64,000 nucleotides of DNA from a bacterium (GTDB taxonomy: Bacteria > Verrucomicrobiota > Kiritimatiellia > CAIKKV01 > CAITUY01). The stretch is taken from assembly GCA_037128595.1 (NCBI GenBank), contig JBAXWB010000004.1, positions 124,001 to 188,000 of the forward strand, written 5' to 3'. Below the pieces are notes generated by a model. It saw only the letters and a program-made list of their open reading frames with translations. It was not told the DNA's origin and ran no database searches. The translations under genes and the position numbers were made by a program. Shown here piece after piece: positions 42,704 through 51,426 of the stretch. Position 1 is the stretch's first letter. Each line of letters opens with the position of its first letter.

Positions 42704-42797
42704 AGTTGCGATGTAAAGATGAAAAAGGTTTAAATTGTCCATCGAAAATTCACGCGAAACACATGTAATAACCGCCGTGCTGGCGGTAGCAATGGAG

Positions 42798-42817
42798 GGT
42801 TCCGCTCCGTTGGAACC
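42798..42817. repeat. REP-like palindrome preceded by TGGAGGG
   Basis: GGTTCC-gctccgtt-GGAACC with the ATGGAGGG head; nearly identical to the copy at 41387-41405. Confidence 0.55.
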
Positions 42818-42894
42818 ATGCTGAATCAGGCCTGTAAGGAACGACCCTGTGTGGATACCCTTGTAATCGTGTTTTGGTCATCCGCAGGTATTAG

Positions 42895-42930
42895 AAGGCC
42901 CACGCGTATGCGTTCGTGGGCCTTTTATTT
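42895..42930 (+). terminator. Strong rho-independent terminator 60 nt before the sigma factor operon
   Basis: AAGGCCCACG and CGTGGGCCTT form a perfect 10-bp stem with a 10-nt loop, followed by TTATTT. It faces the operon. As no gene lies upstream on this strand, it either insulates the operon, ends a small RNA, or acts as an attenuator in the operon leader. Confidence 0.7.
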
Positions 42931-42990
42931 CGCGGTCTTGCATTTCTTTCAAATATTTATGTGATTTGATTGTCTAATAGGTTATCAGGA

Positions 42991-43563
42991 ATGAATATGG
43001 ACGACATCGCTGACGAACAATTGCTTGAAAAGTATGTGAAATCCGGAGAATTGCGGTATTTCGATGCATTGACCCGTCGGTACGTTGGTAAGGTGAGGGC
43101 GATGATCTACCCTATGGTGCTCAACGATGCGGATGCGGACGAACTGACCCAGGACGTATTCCAGCAGGTCGTAGGCAATATTCATAGATTTAAGGGGCGG
43201 TCTGCGTTTTCGACCTGGCTATACCGTATCGCCATGAATATAGCTCACAACTTCCTGAAACGGAGGACCCGGAATCCGGTGGAACATCGTGAAAACCCAC
43301 CTGATTCCCCAGGAGGCAAGAGTTGGAGTCCGACGGAAACCATCATGGGAATGGAAAGCGATGCCCGTGTCACGAAAGCGCTGGAATCCCTGTCGCCGCC
43401 ATTACGGGCGGCCATAGCCCTGACGGCCATTCAGGGATTCAGCATTAAGGAGGCCGCCCAGGTTGACCATTGCCTGATGGCTACAATGTATTGGCGAGTT
43501 CACCATGCGCGTAAACTATTGCGCAAGATGTTGTCTGAAGAGGATGGAATACATGAAATCTGA
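42991..43563 (+). CDS. ECF-type RNA polymerase sigma factor
   Basis: 190 residues. Sigma-2 region (about 15-90) has DADELTQDVFQQVVGNIHRF and FSTWLYRIAMNIAHNFLKRR. Sigma-4 region (about 130-185) has LSPPLRAAIALTAIQGFSIKEA and a helix-turn-helix ending in HHARKLLRKML. Start: ATG at 42991; an ATG at 42997 has AGGA six bases upstream and may be used instead. It is the first gene of a five-gene operon and overlaps the next gene by 11 nt, as ECF factors often do with their anti-sigma factors. Confidence 0.9.
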   Translation: MNMDDIADEQLLEKYVKSGELRYFDALTRRYVGKVRAMIYPMVLNDADADELTQDVFQQVVGNIHRFKGRSAFSTWLYRIAMNIAHNFLKRRTRNPVEHRENPPDSPGGKSWSPTETIMGMESDARVTKALESLSPPLRAAIALTAIQGFSIKEAAQVDHCLMATMYWRVHHARKLLRKMLSEEDGIHEI

Positions 43564-44335
43564 ATTTAATAATTTATTGAAAAGCTGGGCGGCACGCCAT
43601 ACCCCCCCGGTGGAACATCTCGAGCGCCTGTCGAATCAGATTGCCGTTAATACGGCCCAAACCCGCTATCTCGCGCATCAGGCGGATGTTTCGTCTGTTG
43701 CCTCTCTGTGGGGAAAAGCCCTGTACACCTTGGCGGGCGCGTTAATAGCGGTGCTTGGAATTGCCATATGGGCGGGTCGTTCGCAGGCTCCAGTTCCCGA
43801 GGGCTTTGGCGTGACCGGGATTGCACAGCTGGTGACGCCCAGCTCCTCCCAGGTAGATGCTATACGGAAACTTTTTGCAGAAACATCGCGGCTATTCCCC
43901 AAACAATTACGATGGATCACCCAATCCAACGGCGAGGTGGGGTTAGGCGTGGAGCAGGATGATAACAGCCCGGTTCCTGATACTCCGGCCATGCTGGTAA
44001 GGTTGGTCATGGTCACGCGGGTAAGAGGTGAAAAGACATGGAGGCGGGCATGGTCAACGGATGTGGTTATCCGAGGGGAGGACCTTGTTGAAGTTACGCC
44101 CAGCCGTCAGTCGAACAACAAATTAACCCTGTGGGTGTATCCACTGGCTGACGGAAAAGTGGCGGTGGATACCTCAATCATGCTTGAAAAGCCTACGGTG
44201 ATATCTTCAAGGTTTGATACAGTCATCGGCATGGGTGAGCCCGTTGAGGTGTCATATTCCCGGGTGGGCAATGAAGAGACAAAGGTGTTCCAGACGGTTG
44301 AAGCGTTGTGCAGAGTAAAAGGGCGTAAATCATGA
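43553..44335 (+). CDS. Membrane-anchored protein in the anti-sigma factor position
   Basis: 260 residues. A cytoplasmic N-terminal segment of ~50 residues (MKSEFNNLLKSWAARHTPPV) precedes one membrane helix (about 52-72, ALYTLAGALIAVLGIAIWAG). A ~185-residue outside domain follows with beta-rich sequence (LTLWVYPLADGKVAVDTSIMLE). The layout, cytoplasmic stub plus one helix plus sensor, is that of anti-sigma factors, but no zinc-binding anti-sigma motif (HxxxCxxC) is present. The family is not recognised; the role is inferred from position. Overlaps its neighbours by 11 and 4 nt. Confidence 0.75.
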   Translation: MKSEFNNLLKSWAARHTPPVEHLERLSNQIAVNTAQTRYLAHQADVSSVASLWGKALYTLAGALIAVLGIAIWAGRSQAPVPEGFGVTGIAQLVTPSSSQVDAIRKLFAETSRLFPKQLRWITQSNGEVGLGVEQDDNSPVPDTPAMLVRLVMVTRVRGEKTWRRAWSTDVVIRGEDLVEVTPSRQSNNKLTLWVYPLADGKVAVDTSIMLEKPTVISSRFDTVIGMGEPVEVSYSRVGNEETKVFQTVEALCRVKGRKS

Positions 44336-45384
44336 ACTTCCAATCGCTTTCTCTGACTTGTTGGCTAATTCTGGTCTCCTTTGGAACTATCGGCCATATG
44401 GGTGAAGCCGCAGGCCTCGTCTCGGTGGCGTCCGAGAAGGCTCCCTATGGCCTCTCTATCGCTGTGGAGGAACCCTGGTCGAATGTGTTTGGAGGTAGTG
44501 AAAGTGTTTTCCATCTAACCGTTTCCGGGGCGGAAACCTTTAATGGTCGGCTTGCATGGCAGCTTTCGGTTGAAGGGCGAACAGTGGCAAGGGGTGAATC
44601 AGCCGTAAATGTCACTCCTGTGATTCCTGCGAGTATTGAAATTCATATATCCATGCCGGTGGTCAAGCCGGGAGTGATCATTCAGAGCCGACTCTCCGTT
44701 ATGGCAATTGAGGCCGGGCGGGAAATTGTACGTGTCGAGAAACCCATATGGATATTCCCCGAGACGTTCTTCGGCCGTGAGGAATGGTTCAAGACGCTGG
44801 ATATTTCCTTGTTTGATCCGACGGGGTTAACAGCCAAGTTGTTTACTGAGGCCAAGATTCCTTTCACGGAAATCCGGAATGTAGCCGCCTTGACGGGCGC
44901 ACACCCTGGCCTTCTGGTGATTGGGGAAGGCGTTTCATTCAGGGATTACCGGGGATTGGTGGATAGTTTGCTTAAAGCGGCAAGTACTGGTTGGCGTATT
45001 CTATGCCTCGCACCGCTGGACGGCGAATGTGCGTTACCGATGACTGAGGCGTCCGATCTGCAGCAGCCCGACAGTGTGATGTTCCGCCACGCGGATATCA
45101 TTACAGAATTGGATAAGCGGCTGGATGCGGTCGCGTGGAAAACTAAAGGGACTGTGGTCCTTAGCGGACTGAAACTCAGAGGCGATCGGGGTCCGGTAGT
45201 CGCGGAAGTTGCCAAGGGAGAGCGCGCCTGGCCTTGGGTTGAATTTACCTTCGCCAAGGAGCGTGGAAGACTTGTAGTCTGTGGGTTCAGCATGATGAGT
45301 TCGTGGGTGGAATCGCCCACGCCACGGTTTCTGATAGTAAAGGTTTTGGAACGGGTATCTGGCAACAAACTGATAGAGGAATAG
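44332..45384 (+). CDS. Exported protein of unknown function
   Basis: 350 residues with a signal peptide (about 1-27). The first half is beta-sandwich-like (about 35-140). The second half (about 155-340) contains DPTGLTAKLFTEAKIPFTEI and LLVIGEGVSF, resembling the glutamine-amidotransferase-like fold in beta-galactosidases. A similar segment (FLTTAKIPFTPLTAL ... VLLIGSDAL) occurs in the GH2-like enzyme at 29578-34629. No catalytic cysteine triad is evident, so it is probably a binding or structural domain. Its ATG overlaps the previous stop (ATGA). Confidence 0.7.
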   Translation: MNFQSLSLTCWLILVSFGTIGHMGEAAGLVSVASEKAPYGLSIAVEEPWSNVFGGSESVFHLTVSGAETFNGRLAWQLSVEGRTVARGESAVNVTPVIPASIEIHISMPVVKPGVIIQSRLSVMAIEAGREIVRVEKPIWIFPETFFGREEWFKTLDISLFDPTGLTAKLFTEAKIPFTEIRNVAALTGAHPGLLVIGEGVSFRDYRGLVDSLLKAASTGWRILCLAPLDGECALPMTEASDLQQPDSVMFRHADIITELDKRLDAVAWKTKGTVVLSGLKLRGDRGPVVAEVAKGERAWPWVEFTFAKERGRLVVCGFSMMSSWVESPTPRFLIVKVLERVSGNKLIEE

Positions 45385-45393
45385 GAGAAAGTT

Positions 45394-46332
45394 ATGAAAT
45401 CAATATGGTTAATTCTTGTGGCAGCAGTTTTTGGGTTGAGACTGGTGGCGGTTGCGGCCGATGTGCCCGCAATTTACCCCACGGCTATCTTTGCGTTTGA
45501 GGAGCGGGGCGCGGGAGTCAAGGATTACGGCGCAAAGGTGAGCGACATCCTTTTTGCCAAACTGGTGACCAATCCGGATCTCTATCTGGTGGATCGGCAA
45601 GATCTCCGGAAGACACTCGATGAACATGAACTAAATATGTCTGGCATGGTCTCGCCGGATCAGGCTGTCAAGGTTGGGAAACTGACCGGGGCAAAGATTC
45701 TGGTGACGGGTTCCATTATCGAAGCTGACAAGACCATGTACTTGGTGGCCAAGATCATTGGTACGGAGACCAGTCGGGTTCTGGGGGAATCCGTGAAGGG
45801 GCGGACCAGTGATGAGATCGGGCCGCTTGTTGAACAACTGGCCAAGCAGGTGGGAGATTCGATCGTTAGTAATGCCAATAAATTGGTGGCTAAGGAAGTT
45901 CCCATTGCCGACCGTATTGCCGCCGTGAACAAGGCGTTGGGTGACGCCAAACGTCCCACGGTCATCATAAGGGTCCACGAACGCCACGTCGGACTGGCTA
46001 CGATTGACCCTGCGGCAGAGACGGAACTAATTCTGTTCTGCAAGGAAACAGGTTTCACAGTACTTGATTCGAAGTCGGATGAAAACAAGGCGGACATAGT
46101 GATCGAGGGTGAAGGCTTCAGCGAGTTTGCCACCCGCCGCGGCAACATCGTCAGCGTCAAGGCCCGGGTGGAGATCAAGGCCATCGACCGCGCCACCGAT
46201 AAGATTATCGCTACCGATCGCCAGGCGGTCGTGACGGTCGACCTGACAGAGCTCATCGCCGGCAAAGCCGCCCTCCAAGAAGCCGCCGCCCAGATCGCGG
46301 AGCGGTTGTTGCCGAAGTTGGAGAAGAAGTAA
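45394..46332 (+). CDS. Exported CsgG-domain protein
   Basis: 312 residues, signal peptide about 1-22, GGAG before the ATG. Residues 30-165 show the CsgG pattern: TAIFAFEERGAGVKDYGAKV, LYLVDRQDLRKTLDEHELNM, VGKLTGAKILVTGSIIEADK. The rest repeats a similar alpha/beta unit (about 195-310). CsgG forms the curli secretion pore; related FlgT/TolB-N-like and LpoB-like proteins are periplasmic partners. There is no lipobox cysteine at the predicted cleavage site, so a soluble periplasmic role is more likely than a pore. Confidence 0.8.
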   Translation: MKSIWLILVAAVFGLRLVAVAADVPAIYPTAIFAFEERGAGVKDYGAKVSDILFAKLVTNPDLYLVDRQDLRKTLDEHELNMSGMVSPDQAVKVGKLTGAKILVTGSIIEADKTMYLVAKIIGTETSRVLGESVKGRTSDEIGPLVEQLAKQVGDSIVSNANKLVAKEVPIADRIAAVNKALGDAKRPTVIIRVHERHVGLATIDPAAETELILFCKETGFTVLDSKSDENKADIVIEGEGFSEFATRRGNIVSVKARVEIKAIDRATDKIIATDRQAVVTVDLTELIAGKAALQEAAAQIAERLLPKLEKK

Positions 46333-46399
46333 ATCGACGAACAACCGTTGTTCCATGCGAAGGATCGCTGCGTAACAACAATGGTCGGGAAGGATCATC

Positions 46400-49300
46400 A
46401 TGCACATCCACATAGCTGGCATCCCTAGAAATTTCCGATTCTGGAAATGTCTTCGAGCTGCCTTGATGGCATTCATGGCGTTTACCGTTTCGCGGAGCAT
46501 GGCATCACCAGTGCGTATAGCGATTGTGCCGGTCGGCAGGAGTGCCCATGTCGAACTGGTTTCCGCTGAGTTGCTTGAGCGCGTGGCGAAATGGCAGGGC
46601 TGCGAGACGGTGGACCGCACCAGTTTGGCGAATATCCTGCACGAGAAGGCGCTGGACGCGGGAAGTTCCGAAAGTTATGCCGCTCGCATCCAGATGGCGT
46701 TGCCTGCGGATGTCTTCGCCTTTGTGGAGCCGGGTTTGATAAGTCCCAAGGCGATAAGGTTGCGAGTCACTGAAGCGCGGAGCGGCGCTGTGCTGTGCGA
46801 TACTGTGGCATCAGCGGACACGAAGGCAGTGTCATCGTTGCCGATTGAAGTGGCCTTGACCAATGCACTGCAGAAGAAGGTGACGCTGGGCAGTTCGGCG
46901 CACTATGTGGCATGGTTGGGCGCGGGGACGGAAGAGACTGAGGGACGGCTGGCGTATGAGGCGGCAGCCCTATCGGTGCTGGTCGGACCTGATCTCCTGG
47001 CATCGCCCCGACTTGCCGTTCTGGACCGTGCGCACCTAGCCACGCTGGGCGACGAAAGCCATGTCAGCGGCCTTGATCAAGCCTTGCGGTTGTCGGTGGT
47101 CATTGCGGAGGCGAGCGTCCGTCGTGCTGGGGCCTCCGGTGATGCTGACATTTCGCTGCAGATGCGCCGCGTCAGCGGTGCGTCCGTGACAAGTCTGGTG
47201 ATGCGGGTGTCACTGACCAACCTGTCCGCTGTTGCGCATACGATGGCACAGAACATCCAAACTGTTATGCTGGGACCTCTGCAGGGGGCAGTCGGCGCAC
47301 CGGCGCGGGCCGAAGATGAGGCGGCGCTCCTATCCGCCCGTGCGCAGGCACTGGTGACCTCGGGGGAATGGGCAAGGGCGCTTGAACTGGCCGAGGGCGC
47401 GTATGCCCTTCAGCGAAGCCAGAACAACCGGCTTCAGTTGGCAGGAATACTCGCGAGCGCCGAACCCGACAACCCGAAGTCCCTGGGACGCGCGGCGGAA
47501 GTGTTGGCGGAGTACTATCAGGTCATTGCCTCTGAGCGCTCTTTTCCATATTGGCATTCGATTCCGGTTACCAATGTGAATGACCGCTCCACGTGGCCAG
47601 TCCTGCAAGCATGGAGGTATTTTCCGAACGGTGTTTATCATGGGCGAAGTCGGAGTTCAGTAGCCAATGCCGGTGATCAATCCGCATGGCAACTTCTACA
47701 GGACCAGGAGGAGGACTTGTTCAGGACGAGGTTGCACGCCTTTGATGCGTTGTATTCCCCGCTTCCTCCGTTGAGCAAGGAGGGCTATGACGGGGGTGGA
47801 GAGGTGCGCTGTCCTGCGGTGTACTACTGGGGTACGTGGTTGGATCGTGTCGAGCATTTCGAGTCGTTCCGGCCGGATGATCCCCCGGCCCAGGCCGCCT
47901 TGTTGACAGAGGCCGTGGATCAGTTCGTCGCACGGTTGGCCACAAATAAGTGGATCTGTCCTGAATCAGTGGAGACGGTGATTGCCACCGTTCAATCACC
48001 TGTCTATATGTCCGTCACATCCACACCCGCATGCGTGGCGGCCTACGTTGGTTACCTGCGGCATCTCCACGGGAGCAAAGATCCGTTGTTGCGCATGGTG
48101 TGTTGCTATGGAGTGATTGCTATGCAGCGGCTCGGATTCACAGCTAGCCTTGGCGATCTGGCCAGGCCTGAAGTCGATCTTGCCGTTGACTTGGCCTCCA
48201 TCATGGCTGACGAGATGCCCCTCGAGAACCCTTGCCGAATAACGATGAGAGGCGAAAATGCGGTGTTTGGATTGATCCTGGGGCGAGGGCTGCCGCAAGA
48301 CCACCAGTCGACCACCTCCCAGGCTGGGCTGTTTGAGGTGAGATTCTCACCTTTTTCCCAAGAGCGTAAGAAACTGCCCGTCGCTCCCATCATTATCAAG
48401 GCCCAGTACAAGGTTCTAAATAAGACCTTCCCGCCTGAGGGATCGATTGATTCGGTAAAATGGCACCATCAGGGCATTATAAAACTGCCGTATGGAAATC
48501 CCCCCCTGTTCAGAGTGCAGGACTACCTTGCCGCATTAGTCCGTGTAGGCTGCACTAACGAGGCTGAATCGCTGGCGTTGGGGATGCGCCCAGGACCAGG
48601 GGATTTGGAATCGAGTGAAACCTATATCGGGTCCTTCTGGCGCAAGTTTCTCATCCTTCTTGTCGATGCGGGAAGGACCGATGGCGCCACGCGGTTGGCG
48701 CAGATGCTTCATCCTGACGGTGATTCCCTCGCCATCGTCACGGGGGCCATGCCGAAGTCGGTTCAAGAGCCGATATCCTCCAGTCAGTCTCTCGTGCATA
48801 CAAATCGCCCGGTAGCTGATTCGCCTTGGAACAACTATGTACTGACTCCCTTGGGCGCGATCCAGCGTTCTTATAACCATCAGGGGTATTCCCCTTACAT
48901 GGAGCAAAGAGCCAAACTCCGGCTCCATCTTATCCCCAACGGGGAGTTCCTTGACATCGTGGATCTTTGCATGATCGATGCCGGCCCAGGCCGCAACTTC
49001 TTTGGTGAACACATGGTTCGCCTCTCCCTTGACACGGGAGCAATCAGCCGCGACAGGGTAGTGAAGCTCGAGAGATGGGATTCATCGGCCGGGGGTGAAC
49101 TGCTGTTCTATGTCTCCAGTGTTGCCGTGGATGCCCATCATACCTATCTGGGCACTAGGGATGGTGTCCAGGTTATCGAGAACGAGACTGGTAAAACGTC
49201 ATGGATAGACACCCGGAACGGATTGCCGGGATCGAGGATTCGGGCTATGGCCGTGCTGGGGCCGAAACTGTACCTTGCGATCGGAGGGGGGGGCGATGAG

Positions 49301-51076
49301 CCGTTCAATTTGGTGGCGTATGACACGGGTAGGCATGCCATGGACATAGTTGCGTCCGAGCGTTCGCTCCAGGCGAAGAGTGAATGGGATGGCAAGCACA
49401 TCAACGTGAAGTGCATGTCCGCGGATTCCAAACGTAACTTGCTCTGGCTTTGCGATTGGACAGGCATTTGGCGATGGGATGTTTCTAATGGCAAACTCAG
49501 TCTGATGGTAAAGTTGGCTGAATATGCCACCCCGGCCGAAGATGCCGTTGGCCAGCATGGTAGTTTGTATCCCGTTCTCCCTTCTTTCCGCGGTTACAGG
49601 GAGCAGAGCGGGCTTCACTATGGTCTTTACGACATCAGCAGTGATGTGACGCTCGCTCCGTGGCCGCCCCATCTCGGCTCTTATAGAGATGGGAATGAGC
49701 CCGATTGGACCAAAACCCCCGCGGCCGTGAGAGCAGAACGGAAGGAAGCCTGGAGGAAGCAGAAAGAGATGTTGATGGAGAGGTCTCGACAGTACCCGGT
49801 GTTCAATGCGGACCACAGAGTATTGGTCAAATTGTCGGCAGATATCTTTAGAGCCGGTAAATACGCGAACGATGTCTTCAGTCTGGGGGCGGGTCTTGAA
49901 CTGGTGCATGACTACAAGAGCTATCCTTATGAAAGCGATGAGGACAATCGGCCCCTAGGTGAGCTTGTGGACCTAGCCGTGACCGATCGGGGGGTGGTTC
50001 TGGTCAATGCCCGCGGCAGGATTTTCCTGCTGCGCGAGCGCAAGCCCGGCGAAAACCAGTTGGAGTCGTGGAAAGTTGAGCCGCTGCTGGACCCTGAACT
50101 GGCTCGGTACGCCTCCGGGATCCTGGGGGGGCAAACGATCAGTGCCGAGCAGTTGGAGGCTCTTCATCAGCGTTTCCGTCGTTGTGTTTTCGATTTCGAC
50201 TGGGATGAACGGAATGGCTTCTATGAACTGGCCGATGAGGAGGCGGCTATCATTTATGCCAATGCCGTCTGCATGGCCGTTATCGATCCCGAGCGATATG
50301 GGCGATGGCCTGCCGAGTTCCGGTGGGTGGACCACGTGCTGAAGCCGCTGAAGGAGTCACTGAAGTATCATCATGATCCCGCTTTGCATGCGGCCGTGAT
50401 TTTGCCGGCGTCCCGATGCGATGACACCGCCTTTGCTGCCGCCGAATACCAACGCCTGGCCGTAATGAATCCGGCATGGGCCGCGATTATCATGAAACTC
50501 GCTCGAAAAAGTGGCGACTATCATGACATGAAATTCGTCGATGCCGTGTCGGCTCCGTCATCGTCCGGGCAGGCGTCGATTGCCGACCCGTACCTTCTCG
50601 GGTGTATGAACGAGATCATGGCCGGTCACAAGTTATCGGATGACCAGATCTCGACCTGTGAGAAAAGGTTCTCGGACAGGAAGAATGAGTTGAAGAAACA
50701 GACGCCCGCCAATCAGGAGTTCAGTGGCAGGGCTGCCGCGATCTTCTATGTGAATGCAATTTGCATGGCGGTCATCTGTCCCGACCGGCATGGTGGGTGG
50801 CCAACACGTTATGATGGAAGGAGCGAGGCAGTCACGCCACTGCGCGATTTGGCGAAGGACACCGAAGATCCTCTTCTCAGGATGGCCGTGATCATGGCGC
50901 AACTCTCGGATCCGAAGAACAGCAACGATGTATGGAATAATCTAAAGCAGGCGGAAGAGGCGTACTGGCGTCTGCGGCATGATCATCCCGAGTGGGCAAA
51001 TCAGATCCTCAAGTTCTTGTCGGTGGGAGGGAGTGGCCCTGTGAGTATATTCGAGGATCGGGTATACCCACTGTAA
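46400..51076 (+). CDS. 1558-residue exported protein: CsgG-like units, beta-propeller, duplicated C-terminal module
   Basis: AAGGA seven bases before the ATG. Signal-type start (about 12-36). Residues 37-170 and about 175-300 are two CsgG-like units (VRIAIVPVG ... CETVDRTSLANIL; SPRLAVLDRAHLATLGDE). A TPR-like helical stretch follows to ~390, then a long region without known motifs (400-880). A beta-propeller lies at about 880-1230 (YLGTRDGVQVIENETGKTSW, LWLCDWTGIWRWDV). At 1248-1375 and 1411-1550 a helical module occurs twice, marked by CMAVIDPERYGRWP and CMAVICPDRHGGWP. Not recognised as any described family. Last gene of the operon, 67 nt after the CsgG gene. Confidence 0.8.
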   Translation: MHIHIAGIPRNFRFWKCLRAALMAFMAFTVSRSMASPVRIAIVPVGRSAHVELVSAELLERVAKWQGCETVDRTSLANILHEKALDAGSSESYAARIQMALPADVFAFVEPGLISPKAIRLRVTEARSGAVLCDTVASADTKAVSSLPIEVALTNALQKKVTLGSSAHYVAWLGAGTEETEGRLAYEAAALSVLVGPDLLASPRLAVLDRAHLATLGDESHVSGLDQALRLSVVIAEASVRRAGASGDADISLQMRRVSGASVTSLVMRVSLTNLSAVAHTMAQNIQTVMLGPLQGAVGAPARAEDEAALLSARAQALVTSGEWARALELAEGAYALQRSQNNRLQLAGILASAEPDNPKSLGRAAEVLAEYYQVIASERSFPYWHSIPVTNVNDRSTWPVLQAWRYFPNGVYHGRSRSSVANAGDQSAWQLLQDQEEDLFRTRLHAFDALYSPLPPLSKEGYDGGGEVRCPAVYYWGTWLDRVEHFESFRPDDPPAQAALLTEAVDQFVARLATNKWICPESVETVIATVQSPVYMSVTSTPACVAAYVGYLRHLHGSKDPLLRMVCCYGVIAMQRLGFTASLGDLARPEVDLAVDLASIMADEMPLENPCRITMRGENAVFGLILGRGLPQDHQSTTSQAGLFEVRFSPFSQERKKLPVAPIIIKAQYKVLNKTFPPEGSIDSVKWHHQGIIKLPYGNPPLFRVQDYLAALVRVGCTNEAESLALGMRPGPGDLESSETYIGSFWRKFLILLVDAGRTDGATRLAQMLHPDGDSLAIVTGAMPKSVQEPISSSQSLVHTNRPVADSPWNNYVLTPLGAIQRSYNHQGYSPYMEQRAKLRLHLIPNGEFLDIVDLCMIDAGPGRNFFGEHMVRLSLDTGAISRDRVVKLERWDSSAGGELLFYVSSVAVDAHHTYLGTRDGVQVIENETGKTSWIDTRNGLPGSRIRAMAVLGPKLYLAIGGGGDEPFNLVAYDTGRHAMDIVASERSLQAKSEWDGKHINVKCMSADSKRNLLWLCDWTGIWRWDVSNGKLSLMVKLAEYATPAEDAVGQHGSLYPVLPSFRGYREQSGLHYGLYDISSDVTLAPWPPHLGSYRDGNEPDWTKTPAAVRAERKEAWRKQKEMLMERSRQYPVFNADHRVLVKLSADIFRAGKYANDVFSLGAGLELVHDYKSYPYESDEDNRPLGELVDLAVTDRGVVLVNARGRIFLLRERKPGENQLESWKVEPLLDPELARYASGILGGQTISAEQLEALHQRFRRCVFDFDWDERNGFYELADEEAAIIYANAVCMAVIDPERYGRWPAEFRWVDHVLKPLKESLKYHHDPALHAAVILPASRCDDTAFAAAEYQRLAVMNPAWAAIIMKLARKSGDYHDMKFVDAVSAPSSSGQASIADPYLLGCMNEIMAGHKLSDDQISTCEKRFSDRKNELKKQTPANQEFSGRAAAIFYVNAICMAVICPDRHGGWPTRYDGRSEAVTPLRDLAKDTEDPLLRMAVIMAQLSDPKNSNDVWNNLKQAEEAYWRLRHDHPEWANQILKFLSVGGSGPVSIFEDRVYPL

Positions 51077-51426
51077 TGGCAAAGATGAGCATAGGTTGAT
51101 TTTTCAAGCGTGACGTATACCAAAAATCAGGGATAGGTTAATATTAAACTAATTATTTTTCAATTAAGCTAATACAGTATAGATATATGCGTGGTTGCTG
51201 GCGATAAGCCCAGGGAGAAGACTATGCGTACAGCCCGGATAGTTGAGGAGGGTGCGGCCTATTATCTTGTAATCTCGCGGGTGGTAGGGCGAGCCTTATG
51301 AATTCAAACGACAATAAGGAGCTGGTGAGTGAGCGCAACACTCCAACTGTCCTCGGATGTCGCGAGGGAAAGGGAGCGGATTTAAAATTGAATAAAAAAG
51401 AAAACGGGTTGTGTTATCATGACGAA
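51077..51426. other. AT-rich gap after the operon
   Basis: Contains no intact gene; holds a transposase start fragment at 51224-51301 (listed separately) and an AT-rich run near 51130-51180. No terminator with a T run is visible for the large upstream gene. Confidence 0.5.
51224..51301 (+). pseudogene. N-terminal stub of a REP-associated/Y1-type transposase
   Basis: ATG with GGGAGAAG upstream, encoding MRTARIVEEGAAYYLVISRV followed by VGRAL and a stop. Y1 (IS200-like/RAYT) transposases often start with a similar (K/T)ARI-EEGA-YHVISRVV. The His-hydrophobic-His motif and catalytic Tyr are missing, so it is inactive. It could be the relic of a transposase that spread the REP-like hairpins in this window. 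Confidence 0.55.

Larger units (their letters stand above)
41309..42990. other. 1.7 kb region of gene remnants, hairpins and repeats
   Basis: There is no full-length gene apart from a 61-codon ORF. From left: a REP-like hairpin (41387-41405); an imperfect inverted repeat with 'accGCAAAG' arms (41454-41481 and 41572-41594) that encloses another hairpin; a 29-nt palindrome (41691-41719); a group II intron RT fragment; a truncated nucleotidyltransferase gene with its small partner; two facing REP-like hairpins (42305-42420); a terminator-like hairpin; a second 29-nt palindrome copy (42675-42703); another REP-like hairpin; and a strong terminator before the sigma operon. It has the look of a hotspot where mobile DNA has landed and decayed. 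Confidence 0.6.
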
